A stretch of DNA of 64,000 nucleotides from contig JAHCBC010000008.1 in assembly GCA_019634595.1 (NCBI GenBank), positions 43,406-107,405 on the forward strand. Reading direction: 5' to 3'. Source of the DNA: Akkermansiaceae bacterium (GTDB lineage Bacteria; Verrucomicrobiota; Verrucomicrobiia; Verrucomicrobiales; Akkermansiaceae). Of the stretch, positions 41,419 through 49,261 are shown one piece after another. The stretch's first letter is position 1, and every line of letters begins with the position of its first letter. The notes beneath the pieces are model-generated. The model was not told where the DNA came from and did not search any database. It worked only from the letters and a program-made list of their open reading frames with translations. The position numbers and the translations under genes are program-made.

Positions 41419-42636
41419 ATGAGACCTGCCTTTATCCCGAAAACCGCCGCCCGGATGGCGCTTGTCCCCACCGTGATGATGCTGGGATGCCCGTTGTGGG
41501 CCCAGAGTGAGAAGCCGCAACCAACCATCTCCAAGGTGGAGGGTCACATTTTCCGTCCCGCCAAGTTGCAGCCCACCGACGCGATGATGGAGAAACTGAA
41601 AGTCGCCGAAGGCTATGAAATCACCACGGTGGCGGAGGGATTGCAGGCACCGCGGATGCTGGCGCTCGCACCAGGCGGGGGAATCTACGTTACCAGACGC
41701 GCCCCTTTCAACGACGTGCATCTCCTCCGCGACGCGGACGGAGATGGAGTGCTGGAGATGAAGGACAAGCTCGTGACCTTGCCTGATGTGCACGGCATCG
41801 CGGTCAAGGACGGAAAGGTGTATCTGGCCGCCATCCGGGATCTGTATGTGGCGGACATTGGTCGTGACGGCACCTTCTCGGAGATGCGGAAGCTTTGTGA
41901 TGATCTGCCGGACGCCGGCCAGCACCCGAACCGCACCATCGAGTTCAGCCCCGAGGGCGAGCTGTTCCTGTCTGTTGGCAGCACTTCCAACGATGCGCCT
42001 GAGCCGAACAAGGAAAGCGCCACCATGCTGAAGGTGAGCCTGGACGGAAAGAAGCGGGAGATTTACGCCACCGGGCTACGGAACACCATTGGTTTCGCCT
42101 GGCATCCCCTGAACAACCGTCTCTACGGCATGGACCATGGGATCGATTGGTTGGGTGATGATTCCCAGAGAGAAGAACTCAACGAACTGAAGCCCGGTCT
42201 GAACTACGGATGGCCCTTCGTGTTCGAGGATGGGAAGCCCAATCCGGCACGCGACCCTGCGGAAACCACCGGCAAGAGCAGAGCGCAGTACGCGGCGGAG
42301 TGCGAGGCTCCGGTGGGCACGCACACAGCTCACAGCGCGCCTATGGCTCTGCTGTTCCCGACCTCAAAGTTCTTTTCCGGTGAAGCGGCGGGCGATGGAT
42401 TGGTTACTCTCCATGGGTCATGGAACCGGGGCACAGCAAGCGGATACGAAGTCGTCCGAGTAAAGCTGGAGAAGGATGGGTCAAGTGCCACCTTTCATCC
42501 CTTCATTTCCGGCTTCTTCCTGGAACAGGAGAAAGGCCAGTTCGGCCGCCCATGTGACCTGATCGAAGACGGCGATGGGTCGGTGCTCATGAGCGATGAC
42601 AGTGGCGGTCGCATTTACCGTATCACTAGAAAGTGA
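41419..42636 (+). CDS. PQQ-dependent sugar (sorbosone) dehydrogenase-like exported protein
   Basis: 405 residues. A signal peptide (MALVPTVMMLGCPLWAQ) is followed by one GSDH/sorbosone dehydrogenase propeller: YEITTVAEGLQAPRMLALAPGGGIYVTRR, DADGDGVLEMKDKLVTLPDVHGI, ATGLRNTIGFAWHPLNNRLY, GLNYGWPFVFEDG, LHGSWNRGTASGYEVVRV and FGRPCDLIEDGDGSVLMSDDSGGRIYRI. The late His-Gly and Asp positions fit PQQ/calcium-type blades. There is no haem motif, unlike the larger dehydrogenase at 3755. It is periplasmic and the substrate is unknown. It is the last GC-rich metabolic gene of the island module, and a double hairpin follows. The 271 bp before it hold no credible gene. Confidence 0.88.
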   Translation: MRPAFIPKTAARMALVPTVMMLGCPLWAQSEKPQPTISKVEGHIFRPAKLQPTDAMMEKLKVAEGYEITTVAEGLQAPRMLALAPGGGIYVTRRAPFNDVHLLRDADGDGVLEMKDKLVTLPDVHGIAVKDGKVYLAAIRDLYVADIGRDGTFSEMRKLCDDLPDAGQHPNRTIEFSPEGELFLSVGSTSNDAPEPNKESATMLKVSLDGKKREIYATGLRNTIGFAWHPLNNRLYGMDHGIDWLGDDSQREELNELKPGLNYGWPFVFEDGKPNPARDPAETTGKSRAQYAAECEAPVGTHTAHSAPMALLFPTSKFFSGEAAGDGLVTLHGSWNRGTASGYEVVRVKLEKDGSSATFHPFISGFFLEQEKGQFGRPCDLIEDGDGSVLMSDDSGGRIYRITRK

Positions 42637-42685
42637 ATTCCTTGCCAGCTGGCTATGGTGGATTGAGCGACCTTTAGCCCGACGA

Positions 42686-42726
42686 GGAACCTAGAGAGGT
42701 GGTTCCCTGAGGGCGTGCCCCTCGGG
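42686..42726 (+). terminator. Tandem hairpins after the sugar dehydrogenase gene
   Basis: GGAACC (42686-42691) pairs with GGTTCC (42701-42706). Next to it CCTGAGGG (42706-42713) pairs with CCCTCGGG (42719-42726) with one wobble. No T-run follows, so this is a possible transcript end or a repeat. Confidence 0.35.
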
Positions 42727-42796
42727 TGACTGCTACCTGAATGAGTGATAACCTCCAAGAGGGGCCGGAATGGGAGATTAGCGAGAGAGGAGAATT

Positions 42797-43039
42797 TCAG
42801 GGTTTTCGTTGCTCAGCCTTTTCGGCAATCAGATGGAAAGGCACCTTCAGAGCACGAGCAAGATCGTATAGGGCCATTATGCTTGGGATCCGTTCGAGGC
42901 GCTCCAGACGGCTGATGATGGCCCGATCCACACCACTTTGGGTGGCCAACTGCTCCTGGGATACGCCAGCGGCCGCACGGATCTCTTTAAGTTCCTCCAC
43001 AAGGGCTTTCAAAAAGGCATCCGCTTCCTCACTGGGCAT
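42797..43039 (-). CDS. XRE-family helix-turn-helix regulator
   Basis: 80 residues holding one Cro/CI-type HTH: LKEIRAAAGVSQEQLATQSGVDRAIISRLERLERIPSIMALYDLARALKVPF. There is an N-terminal acidic helix and a short tail, but no catalytic or ligand domain. Such small repressors often control neighbouring mobile-element genes. Here it marks the switch from GC-rich cargo to the AT-richer right part of the island, and it diverges from the zinc-ribbon gene. The target is unknown. Confidence 0.88.
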   Translation of the reverse strand: MPSEEADAFLKALVEELKEIRAAAGVSQEQLATQSGVDRAIISRLERLERIPSIMALYDLARALKVPFHLIAEKAEQRKP

Positions 43040-43175
43040 TCAATAAGAATGTCATCAGCAGGATGGTCTTGAATACGGGCTGAATGACAGGTGTCAGTTG
43101 ACATTATTGCGGCAGCGGAGCTAATGATCGGTTGGCCGTTCGAAGAAGAATAAGGCCACCAAACACCCGAACGCC

Positions 43176-43829
43176 ATGGCCCTCATTCCCTGCGCTGAAT
43201 GCAAAAATCCGATCTCGAAAACGGCAAAAACCTGCCCGTCATGCGGAGCGAAAAACCAAAAGCGCGGAATCGGCTGCCTCGGCTCCGGCGCGATTATCGT
43301 GTTCGCGATGATCGCTGTGTTTGCTCTGGGGATTCTGTCCATCTTTTCAGATACAGCCAAGCGGGAGGCTCAAAACTCGAGCCTCCCTCTGTTATCAACG
43401 AACCATTCACCTGCTCCGCCAATCCTGCTGGCCAAGCCGACCTCAGTAATTGTGAGAGATGCAGGCAGTGTTGGCCCCGAAACTAAAAGCCCACTGGAAA
43501 TCCTGGCGGCAATCGTTGCGAAGAACCAGAACACCCAAGTTGTCACGGTCACCGCTAACTACGAGTTTGGTTCCGGAACGGGTTTCGTTAAATACCTCTA
43601 CGACTCCAAGTCGCACTACCTGTTGAAAATGGAGAGACACTTATTGCCTGGAGTCTCTGTCGCCCACCGATGGTCATTGAGTAGAGAGGTGGGTGCCGCG
43701 TCTCTCTCTGAGCGGGCTCTGTGGGGATTGGAGTCCAGGATCCACCATGTGACCTCTCAACCCGCATCTGCAAAGACCTCAGTGCCTCTCCATTATGAAT
43801 CCAGTCCTTCTTTAACTGCGTGGCCGTAG
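43176..43829 (+). CDS. Zinc-ribbon, single-pass membrane protein, unknown
   Basis: 217 residues. The N-terminus MALIPCAECKNPISKTAKTCPSCGAK is a zinc ribbon with two CxxC pairs. A membrane segment follows (GSGAIIVFAMIAVFALGILSIF) and then an extra-cytoplasmic domain of about 150 residues without recognised similarity (VVTVTANYEFGSGTGFVKYLYDSKSHYLL). This zinc-ribbon plus membrane segment plus outer domain layout is common among uncharacterised small proteins of mobile regions. Its last 10 bp overlap the GTG start of the next gene. Confidence 0.65.
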   Translation: MALIPCAECKNPISKTAKTCPSCGAKNQKRGIGCLGSGAIIVFAMIAVFALGILSIFSDTAKREAQNSSLPLLSTNHSPAPPILLAKPTSVIVRDAGSVGPETKSPLEILAAIVAKNQNTQVVTVTANYEFGSGTGFVKYLYDSKSHYLLKMERHLLPGVSVAHRWSLSREVGAASLSERALWGLESRIHHVTSQPASAKTSVPLHYESSPSLTAWP

Positions 43830-44212
43830 ACGACACCTCCTTCTCAAACCTTCGAGCATTCTCATCGGATGAGATTGCCCCGCTGATCGCCTTCTTCGAT
43901 CGGTACGACACCGTTGTCCCCTACCAAGGTAGCGAGGTTACCGTGCCCATCAAGTTCAGTACTGAGGATTTGAGTCTGAACGCAAGGTTGCTTCGGGGCG
44001 CTGAGAACCACGCTTTTGCCGAGGAAGCCTTCTCTTCGCGCTACCGGATTTGGGCAGAAACCTTGCGGGGAATTCTCCTGTCAGTGGAAGGCGATTTGGC
44101 TGCGGGAAAAGTGAGCAATGCCACCTCCGCCAATCTAATAAGATCGCTTAATTCGGTGGCTGCTTTCTGCGAAGTGCTGAGGGCAGTCGCAGCGATCGAA
44201 GATCGCGCGTAA
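43820..44212 (+). CDS. Hypothetical protein overlapping the zinc-ribbon gene
   Basis: 130 residues from a GTG at 43820, inside the 3' end of the preceding gene. It is helical and acidic (FSSDEIAPLIAFFDRYDTVVPYQG, LRGAENHAFAEEAFSSRYRIWAETLRGIL, ANLIRSLNSVAAFCEVLRAVAAI). No family was recognised and there is no signal peptide. The overlap suggests coupled translation with the zinc-ribbon membrane protein. The start is uncertain because no ATG fits. Confidence 0.5.
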   Translation: MAVDDTSFSNLRAFSSDEIAPLIAFFDRYDTVVPYQGSEVTVPIKFSTEDLSLNARLLRGAENHAFAEEAFSSRYRIWAETLRGILLSVEGDLAAGKVSNATSANLIRSLNSVAAFCEVLRAVAAIEDRA

Positions 44213-44236
44213 CCTGGATTTGCAAAGAGCTTAACA

Positions 44237-44248
44237 TTGGTTAACCAA
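44237..44248. promoter_or_regulatory. 12-bp perfect palindrome
   Basis: TTGGTTAACCAA lies 207 bp upstream of the excisionase-like gene, in an AT-rich 242-bp gap. It may be a repressor site, for example for the XRE protein, but there is no second copy to support this. Confidence 0.25.
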
Positions 44249-44454
44249 CTGGGCTAGGGTTGGGCGGGTGACCTTCGAAAATGAAGGATTTGGGCTCCGA
44301 TAGGCCAAATTCATTGATAGATTTCCAGTTATGGGAAAGAATCTTCAATATCGAATTGTTAGAAAAGTGCTCTATCGGTTACTTTGTGTTGAAATTCAGT
44401 GGGTCATCTTGGTAATACTAGACGGACGTATGCTGTGGAGATTGGCTCCTCTCT

Positions 44455-44727
44455 GTGGAGAACATCACTGAATCTCAGCAAACGTCGTTGGTTGCAGCCA
44501 GACCCGTTTACATACGGATTCCCGAGGCGATACGCACCTTTGGGATTTCACGAGCTAAGCTCTACCAGCTCATCAAAGCAAGAAAGTTCAGATCTATCTC
44601 CCTTGCAGAGCCAGGCCAAACGAAGGCGACGAGATTGATCGATTTCGCGTCGCTCACTAATTATTTGGAATCTCTGGCGGAACCTTCCGAACGAGAGTTG
44701 GATAATAGATCGGAGGGGACCAGATAA
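44455..44727 (+). CDS. Excisionase/AlpA-like helix-turn-helix protein
   Basis: 90 residues from a GTG at 44455. The core YIRIPEAIRTFGISRAKLYQLIKARKFRSISLAEPGQTKATRLIDFASLTNYLESL is a MerR-like winged helix as in phage excisionases and AlpA regulators: helix-turn-helix, then a wing with a charged loop, then an L-x-x-Y-L-E end. Such proteins serve as directionality factors for tyrosine recombinases. The integrase is 4.5 kb away in the same island, so pairing is plausible but not shown. Confidence 0.75.
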   Translation: MENITESQQTSLVAARPVYIRIPEAIRTFGISRAKLYQLIKARKFRSISLAEPGQTKATRLIDFASLTNYLESLAEPSERELDNRSEGTR

Positions 44728-45078
44728 TCATCCGTCGAATTCTTCCATTTTCGGCTTCTAGGCCGAGCCGATTTGGTCCTTCACAAATCCGGCGCTGACT
44801 GCGACAGCAAATTTCAGGCCTTTGATTGTGCCACGCAGCTACCTCTCGATTGCGCCGCTAAGACGGACAGGGCAGAGGAGGAGGAAAGGGTTCCGCGTCA
44901 TGCTTGTTGTCCAGGCGCGGGTAATAAGTCGCGGGTGAAAGCCCGGGCAGCCCTTGGATTGGATTGAGTATATAATGCTCAATCAAGCTGGTAATACTGA
45001 GACATTCCCGCCGGCGAAAATTCAAGGCTCTTGAGAGAGTGCGGAAAAGACGGGCGGCTCCATGCATGAGATGGCCGA

Positions 45079-45118
45079 AAGTACGCAGTTGGTCCCTTCT
45101 GGGGACAACTGCGTACTT
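45079..45118. repeat. Long stem-loop
   Basis: The arm AAGTACGCAGTTG (45079-45091) pairs perfectly with CAACTGCGTACTT (45106-45118). Inside it, after a G/A mismatch and a T/G wobble, CCC (45094-45096) pairs with GGG (45101-45103) around a TTCT loop. Neither side has a T-run. It may be a recombination hairpin, a structured RNA, or a transposon end relic. Confidence 0.6.
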
Positions 45119-45633
45119 CTCCAGGCTCACCATCATAAGATGTTTTTGTCCGCTGCTTAGGAAATACGATGAGAGTGAATCGGCGGGTAAATAGACGGGT
45201 ATAAACGCGGGTCCTCCGTGCGCGTCCATGTCTGATTCGATTCCATCGCCCTCTGCCCGGAGCCTGCGCGGTGACCTCCGTCGCAGCGATGAAAAGGCCA
45301 TGTAAGAAGAAGTCCTGGGAGAGGCAGTTCGCCGCGGATGCTGATAGCAGATGCAGCGTCAAAATGGACGAGAGGAACTTCGGCAGAAACTACACCTTCT
45401 GAGCGAACTGACTGTGAATGGCACCAATCAACTGATGACTCGTCTCGCCACAACTCACTACGAAAGGAGACACAGAGGTGGTACCGGACCGCTGGAGGCA
45501 GATTGCCATCCCACCGATCTGGCCCGGAAGGTCACGCGGTAGGATTTGAAAGATCCTCCATCAGTAGAAAATGCCAGTATCCCGAGACCCTTTTACAGAG
45601 CCTCCTTGTAACCGAAATGCACCTTTTGGATCG

Positions 45634-45649
45634 TGGACAAATCTGTCCT
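45634..45649. repeat. Palindrome TGGACA-AATC-TGTCCT
   Basis: The weakest copy of the palindrome family, with one end mismatch. It is followed by GATGCCATAAAATG in place of the more conserved GGCCGAAAAGGTCGAT flank. Confidence 0.5.
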
Positions 45650-45944
45650 CGATGCCATAAAATGCTCGTTTTTTATGTATGTCTAATTGTCAGTTGATCA
45701 CATTGTGTTGGTGGTTCCCTAGTCAGTTCCTGCATTCCCTGGTAGCTTGGCACATCATGCGTACGAGGTGACCTTGACGATGGCAGAAGGAGCTGGGGGT
45801 AGCTCCTCCTGGGGAGCGTAGACCAACGGGGATCAGATCGTTAGGGTTCATCTCGATGAAGAAGCTATTGGGACCACTTCCAACGAACACTTTTGTCACA
45901 AAAGCGGCCCTGGCTATGGATGGCTATGAAATACCCTCTCGGGG

Positions 45945-47213
45945 ATGTCGTCGTCCCGGAAGCTGTTACCTTATCTCCTCGTGCCTGCAGGCGGATTTTT
46001 GATCGGCCTGGCGACGGCTCCAGGGAGACATACGGAAGGGGGCAGGGACGACTCTGCCTTCGGGCATAGGCCGGCCATGTCCCCACGCATGCGGGACGGG
46101 CGTGCCTCCGCCGCGCCAATGACTCCGGGACAATTGCTGGCGGAAGCCCGCAGGCTGGTGGAAGCACCGGACAGAAAGAGCCGTCGGACCACTCTGGACG
46201 AAACGATCGCGGACTGGACGGATGCGGAGGTGGTGGCCGCGCTGGAGCAGGCCGCGCGGGAGCCGGACCTGCTGCTGGAGCAGGACAGCCTGGCGGGCGA
46301 CCTGCTGCGCTCCTTCTCGAAACGGGATCCGGAGAAGGCGATGAAGTGGGCGCTGGAGCAGCCGCTGCTGGTGCGGCGGAAATTTGCCGGGCATGTCCTT
46401 TCCGCCCTTCTTCCGGGCCGGGCGAATGAGGCACTGGCTATGGCAAAAGCCCACCCGGATGTCTTCGAGGGAAAGGTCCCCACCAATGTGGTGCGGGCGC
46501 TGGTGACGACGTCAGCGAAGCAGGGCGCCGGCGCATTTGTCTCCAGCCTGAAGGAACTGATGGCGGACGGCTCCGCTCCATTCATGGAATTCCCTAAGGA
46601 GTTCGGGGAGGGATTCGACTTCGCGGCGGTGCTGGATTCCCCGGACTTCGCCCCACTGGCGTCCCATAAGCTGAGGGATTCCATGATCCAGGCGTGGATG
46701 AGGAATGACCGCGATGCAGCCTTCGAGTGGGTGCTGGAGAATGACGGCGCGGGCAGGCTGGACACCTTGCGTGACCCGCAGTGGACCTATGCGGAACTCA
46801 CGGGCCACGTGAAATGGATGGCCGGGAAGGTGGACACTCTGCCGGAGGAGCAGTGGCGGAAATTCCTGCAGTTCAGCGAATATTCGCTCGTCCACCGGGA
46901 GGGCCACGCGCAGCTCTGGCTGGACTCCCTCCAACAACCGGCCCTGCGGGAGGCATTCCGCGATGTGGCGACGGGAGGCATCTTCGTCGGCGGCACGGTG
47001 CCGATGGAGCGTGGCCTGAAGGCACTGGAGAGCCTGCCGGATGGTGAGGCGCGGCTCAGCAGGTTGGAAACGCTGGCGAAGAATTTCAAGGGCTACCGCA
47101 GCCGCGCGGATGCGGGCTCCCTCTTCCTCTTGCGCGGGAAGCTGGAGCACTGGGGGGCGGACGCGGCACGGGCGGACGGGATCGTGGAGAGGCTCTATCC
47201 CTCCCAGCAGTGA
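45945..47213 (+). CDS. Exported or anchored helical-repeat protein (paralogue 1)
   Basis: 422 residues. An N-terminal hydrophobic segment (KLLPYLLVPAGGFLIGLATA) serves as a signal or anchor, then a low-complexity linker, then a helical domain. The units end in patterns such as RDPEKAMKWALEQ and NDRDAAFEWVLEN (xDxxAAxxWxLE). No enzyme motif was seen. Proteins of this type form expanded families in Verrucomicrobia; their role is unknown. It is GC-rich in contrast to the AT-richer DNA on both sides. The next gene is a divergent paralogue starting 35 bp later. Confidence 0.65.
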   Translation: MSSSRKLLPYLLVPAGGFLIGLATAPGRHTEGGRDDSAFGHRPAMSPRMRDGRASAAPMTPGQLLAEARRLVEAPDRKSRRTTLDETIADWTDAEVVAALEQAAREPDLLLEQDSLAGDLLRSFSKRDPEKAMKWALEQPLLVRRKFAGHVLSALLPGRANEALAMAKAHPDVFEGKVPTNVVRALVTTSAKQGAGAFVSSLKELMADGSAPFMEFPKEFGEGFDFAAVLDSPDFAPLASHKLRDSMIQAWMRNDRDAAFEWVLENDGAGRLDTLRDPQWTYAELTGHVKWMAGKVDTLPEEQWRKFLQFSEYSLVHREGHAQLWLDSLQQPALREAFRDVATGGIFVGGTVPMERGLKALESLPDGEARLSRLETLAKNFKGYRSRADAGSLFLLRGKLEHWGADAARADGIVERLYPSQQ

Positions 47214-47248
47214 GCCCTCCGGACACCGGAAAAGAAATCGATACCGAC

Positions 47249-48502
47249 ATGAAACCCCTTCCTCGCAATCTGTTTTTCCTCGCGCTGCTCTGCGGCGGCA
47301 TCTTGGCCGGGCGTGCCATCCCCTCAGCAGGACCGTCCTTCACTCCCCCAGGAGAGTCCGTGGCGGACGGGAAATCCTCCAGGAAGGACCGTCCTCTGCA
47401 ACGGGAGGCACCACGGACGCTGGCAACGCTGACCGCCCGGGTGAAGGCAGAGGAAACGGCACCGGAGGAACTGCGTGCGGCGGTGGCCCGAGTGAAGACG
47501 GCCATACTGAAATCCATCGTCCTGGAGCAGTACGGTGTGCTGGCCGCCATGACGGAGGGAGGAAAGGCGCGCCAGCCGCACCAGAATCTCTACACCGTCG
47601 CGATGGAGGAGCTGTGGGTCCGCGAGAAGTTCTCCGCATTCAAGTGGGCGGAGACCCTGGAGGAGCCGAAGGAGCGGGCCATGATGCAGAAGAGCCTGCT
47701 GTACCGCGCACTGGAAGAGGATGTGGAGGGTGCGCTGCCGTGGGTGGCGAAGTATCATGAGGAGAACGGCAAGTCGGACACCTACAGCGAATTCAAGACC
47801 ATCGCCATGCGGGGCGCGGTGAGCCGGGGTGCGGATGCGGTCATCCGCGCGTATGAGGCATTTCCCGATCCCGGAGGTCACACCGCTATCCGGAACGTGG
47901 AGTTTCCGGAGGATTTCGACTTTGGGAAGCTCAACAAGGCATTGGGAGCGAAGATGGAAATGACGCATGTCTTCACGCAGTGGGCTCTCCGTGACCGGGA
48001 TGCGGCCTGGGTGGCAATGGAGCAGCGTCTGGGCGGCTTCCAGGGCCGCCCGGAGAGGGAGATCGGGGAGGGCATGATGAAGGCCGTGCTGGTGAAGGCA
48101 GGGGAACCCGCGGGAGTGGCGTGGATGATGGAACGGCTCGCCGTCATGTCACAGCGGGACGGCTCCCGGCACGAGCAGATCCTGGGCAGCATCATCGCCA
48201 ACAGCAACCTTTCCACGGAGGGGATCGCCATCATTTCGGCGAAGCTCTCCCCGGAGGGACGAGTCACGCACGCGAAAACCGCGCTGTTGTCCCACCCCAG
48301 CCATGCCTCCACCGGCCACCTGCTGGCCACGCTGCCGCGTCAGGATCTCATCCGCACGCTGCGGGAGGTGCGGCAGATGACTGCCGGAGGAAGTGCCACG
48401 GGAGCCGCCCAGCGGAACCGCAGCTACGCGGACATGCAGAGACGCTTCCAGCTGACTCCCGCTGAGATGGAGGACATCAACGGAGACACGACAAACCAAT
48501 AA
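47249..48502 (+). CDS. Exported or anchored helical-repeat protein (paralogue 2)
   Basis: 417 residues from MKPLPRNLFFLALLCGGIL; the in-frame ATG at 47210 overlaps the upstream stop and lacks a signal sequence. After the signal peptide and a charged linker come helices with the same style as the upstream gene: REKFSAFKWAETLEEPKERA, RALEEDVEGALPWVAKYHE, WALRDRDAAWVAMEQRLGG. The C-terminus is NRSYADMQRRFQLTPAEMED. Function unknown. It is probably co-transcribed with paralogue 1 and acts outside the cytoplasm. Confidence 0.65.
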   Translation: MKPLPRNLFFLALLCGGILAGRAIPSAGPSFTPPGESVADGKSSRKDRPLQREAPRTLATLTARVKAEETAPEELRAAVARVKTAILKSIVLEQYGVLAAMTEGGKARQPHQNLYTVAMEELWVREKFSAFKWAETLEEPKERAMMQKSLLYRALEEDVEGALPWVAKYHEENGKSDTYSEFKTIAMRGAVSRGADAVIRAYEAFPDPGGHTAIRNVEFPEDFDFGKLNKALGAKMEMTHVFTQWALRDRDAAWVAMEQRLGGFQGRPEREIGEGMMKAVLVKAGEPAGVAWMMERLAVMSQRDGSRHEQILGSIIANSNLSTEGIAIISAKLSPEGRVTHAKTALLSHPSHASTGHLLATLPRQDLIRTLREVRQMTAGGSATGAAQRNRSYADMQRRFQLTPAEMEDINGDTTNQ

Positions 48503-48631
48503 AGGGTAGCCAAGCGTGAAGATTCCCGGCAGCGAGCGCATGGCGGCTCTGCGGGAATGTTCTCCTTGTGGGAGATCCTAAGGTGATGATGTTAAGTGAG
48601 CTAGAATGAGGAAACGGAGATTTTCTGCTGG

Positions 48632-48647
48632 TGGACAGATTTGTCCA
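48632..48647. repeat. Palindrome TGGACA-GATT-TGTCCA
   Basis: Followed by ACGGCCAAAAGGTCGATTTT, then GGTTCC. This shares at least 35 bp of pattern with the 48954 copy. Confidence 0.65.
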
Positions 48648-48950
48648 ACGGCCAAAAGGTCGATTTTGGTTCCTTTTGCTTTCGTATGTTCAGGTGATTT
48701 TACGATCCGCATCCTCTTGGTGCCTTCCCTCCGAGAGGCAGTGCCCTTTTACTCCAGAAAAAACCGTTTATCCGACGGTTTCGATCGCATTAACGGTTCT
48801 GTGGGGTATAAATCTCGGAAATCCGCAAAAATTCTGATGCTGATTATTAGTGACTTAAGGTAGTTTCTGGAATTTCTGGAGACACTTTGGCCAATCAGAG
48901 ATCGCGACTCTCAGGATTTCCTTTTTGGTTCGAGAGCCGAATCCGATGAG

Positions 48951-48972
48951 CCGTGGACAAATTTGTCCACGG
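48951..48972. repeat. 22-bp perfect palindrome (best copy of the family)
   Basis: The core TGGACA-AATT-TGTCCA (48954-48969) is extended by CCG and CGG on the two sides to a fully symmetric 22 bp. The flank GGCCGAAAAGGTCGATGTTG, then GTTC, is the reference for the family. Confidence 0.7.
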
Positions 48973-49261
48973 CCGAAAAGGTCGATGTTGGTTCGTTTTA
49001 CCTCGAGCGACGAAGCGGCGAATTTTCCACCTTCTCTGCGCTCAATCAGATCGATGGGCGCAGAAGAAGCCCTGATTGACCAAAAATTGTGGCTTTTGGA
49101 ATTCCGAGGAAAGATCCAACGAAGTCACTTTCGTCTACCAAAGAGCTTAATTGGACTTTCTGGACACACTCGGAGGTATCACAGCGGAATGTCAGCGAAA
49201 TTTGGTTCCAAGGACTACCTGAGCTGGATCGCAAAGGGATGCTGAGGCAGCTCCGCGTTAC

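Larger units (their letters stand above)
44728..45944. other. 1.2-kb gene-poor, AT-richer stretch of the island
   Basis: No frame here is convincing: overlapping frames on both strands have unlikely composition. It holds a long hairpin (45079-45118), a TGGACA-type palindrome (45634-45649) and a GGAGCT-GGGGGT-AGCTCC hairpin near 45789. Decayed mobile-element DNA is likely. Confidence 0.5.
48503..49261. other. AT-richer non-coding stretch with two repeat copies
   Basis: No gene. Two frames (48606-48863 and 48925-49245) look alike only because both start in the repeated DNA (GGQICPTAKRSILV versus RGQICPRPKRSMLV). Later similarity (TTTCTGGAGACACT near 48878, TTTCTGGACACACT near 49157) suggests that two diverged units of about 200-260 bp lie in direct orientation. 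Confidence 0.5.

Noticed and set aside
44858..45453. Overlapping minus-strand frames of 98-147 codons
   Set aside because: Mutually overlapping, odd composition, no ribosome sites, and they span the long hairpin.
48606..49245. Two small frames with similar starts (GQICP...KRS)
   Set aside because: The similarity comes from the repeated palindrome DNA; the remainder does not look like protein.
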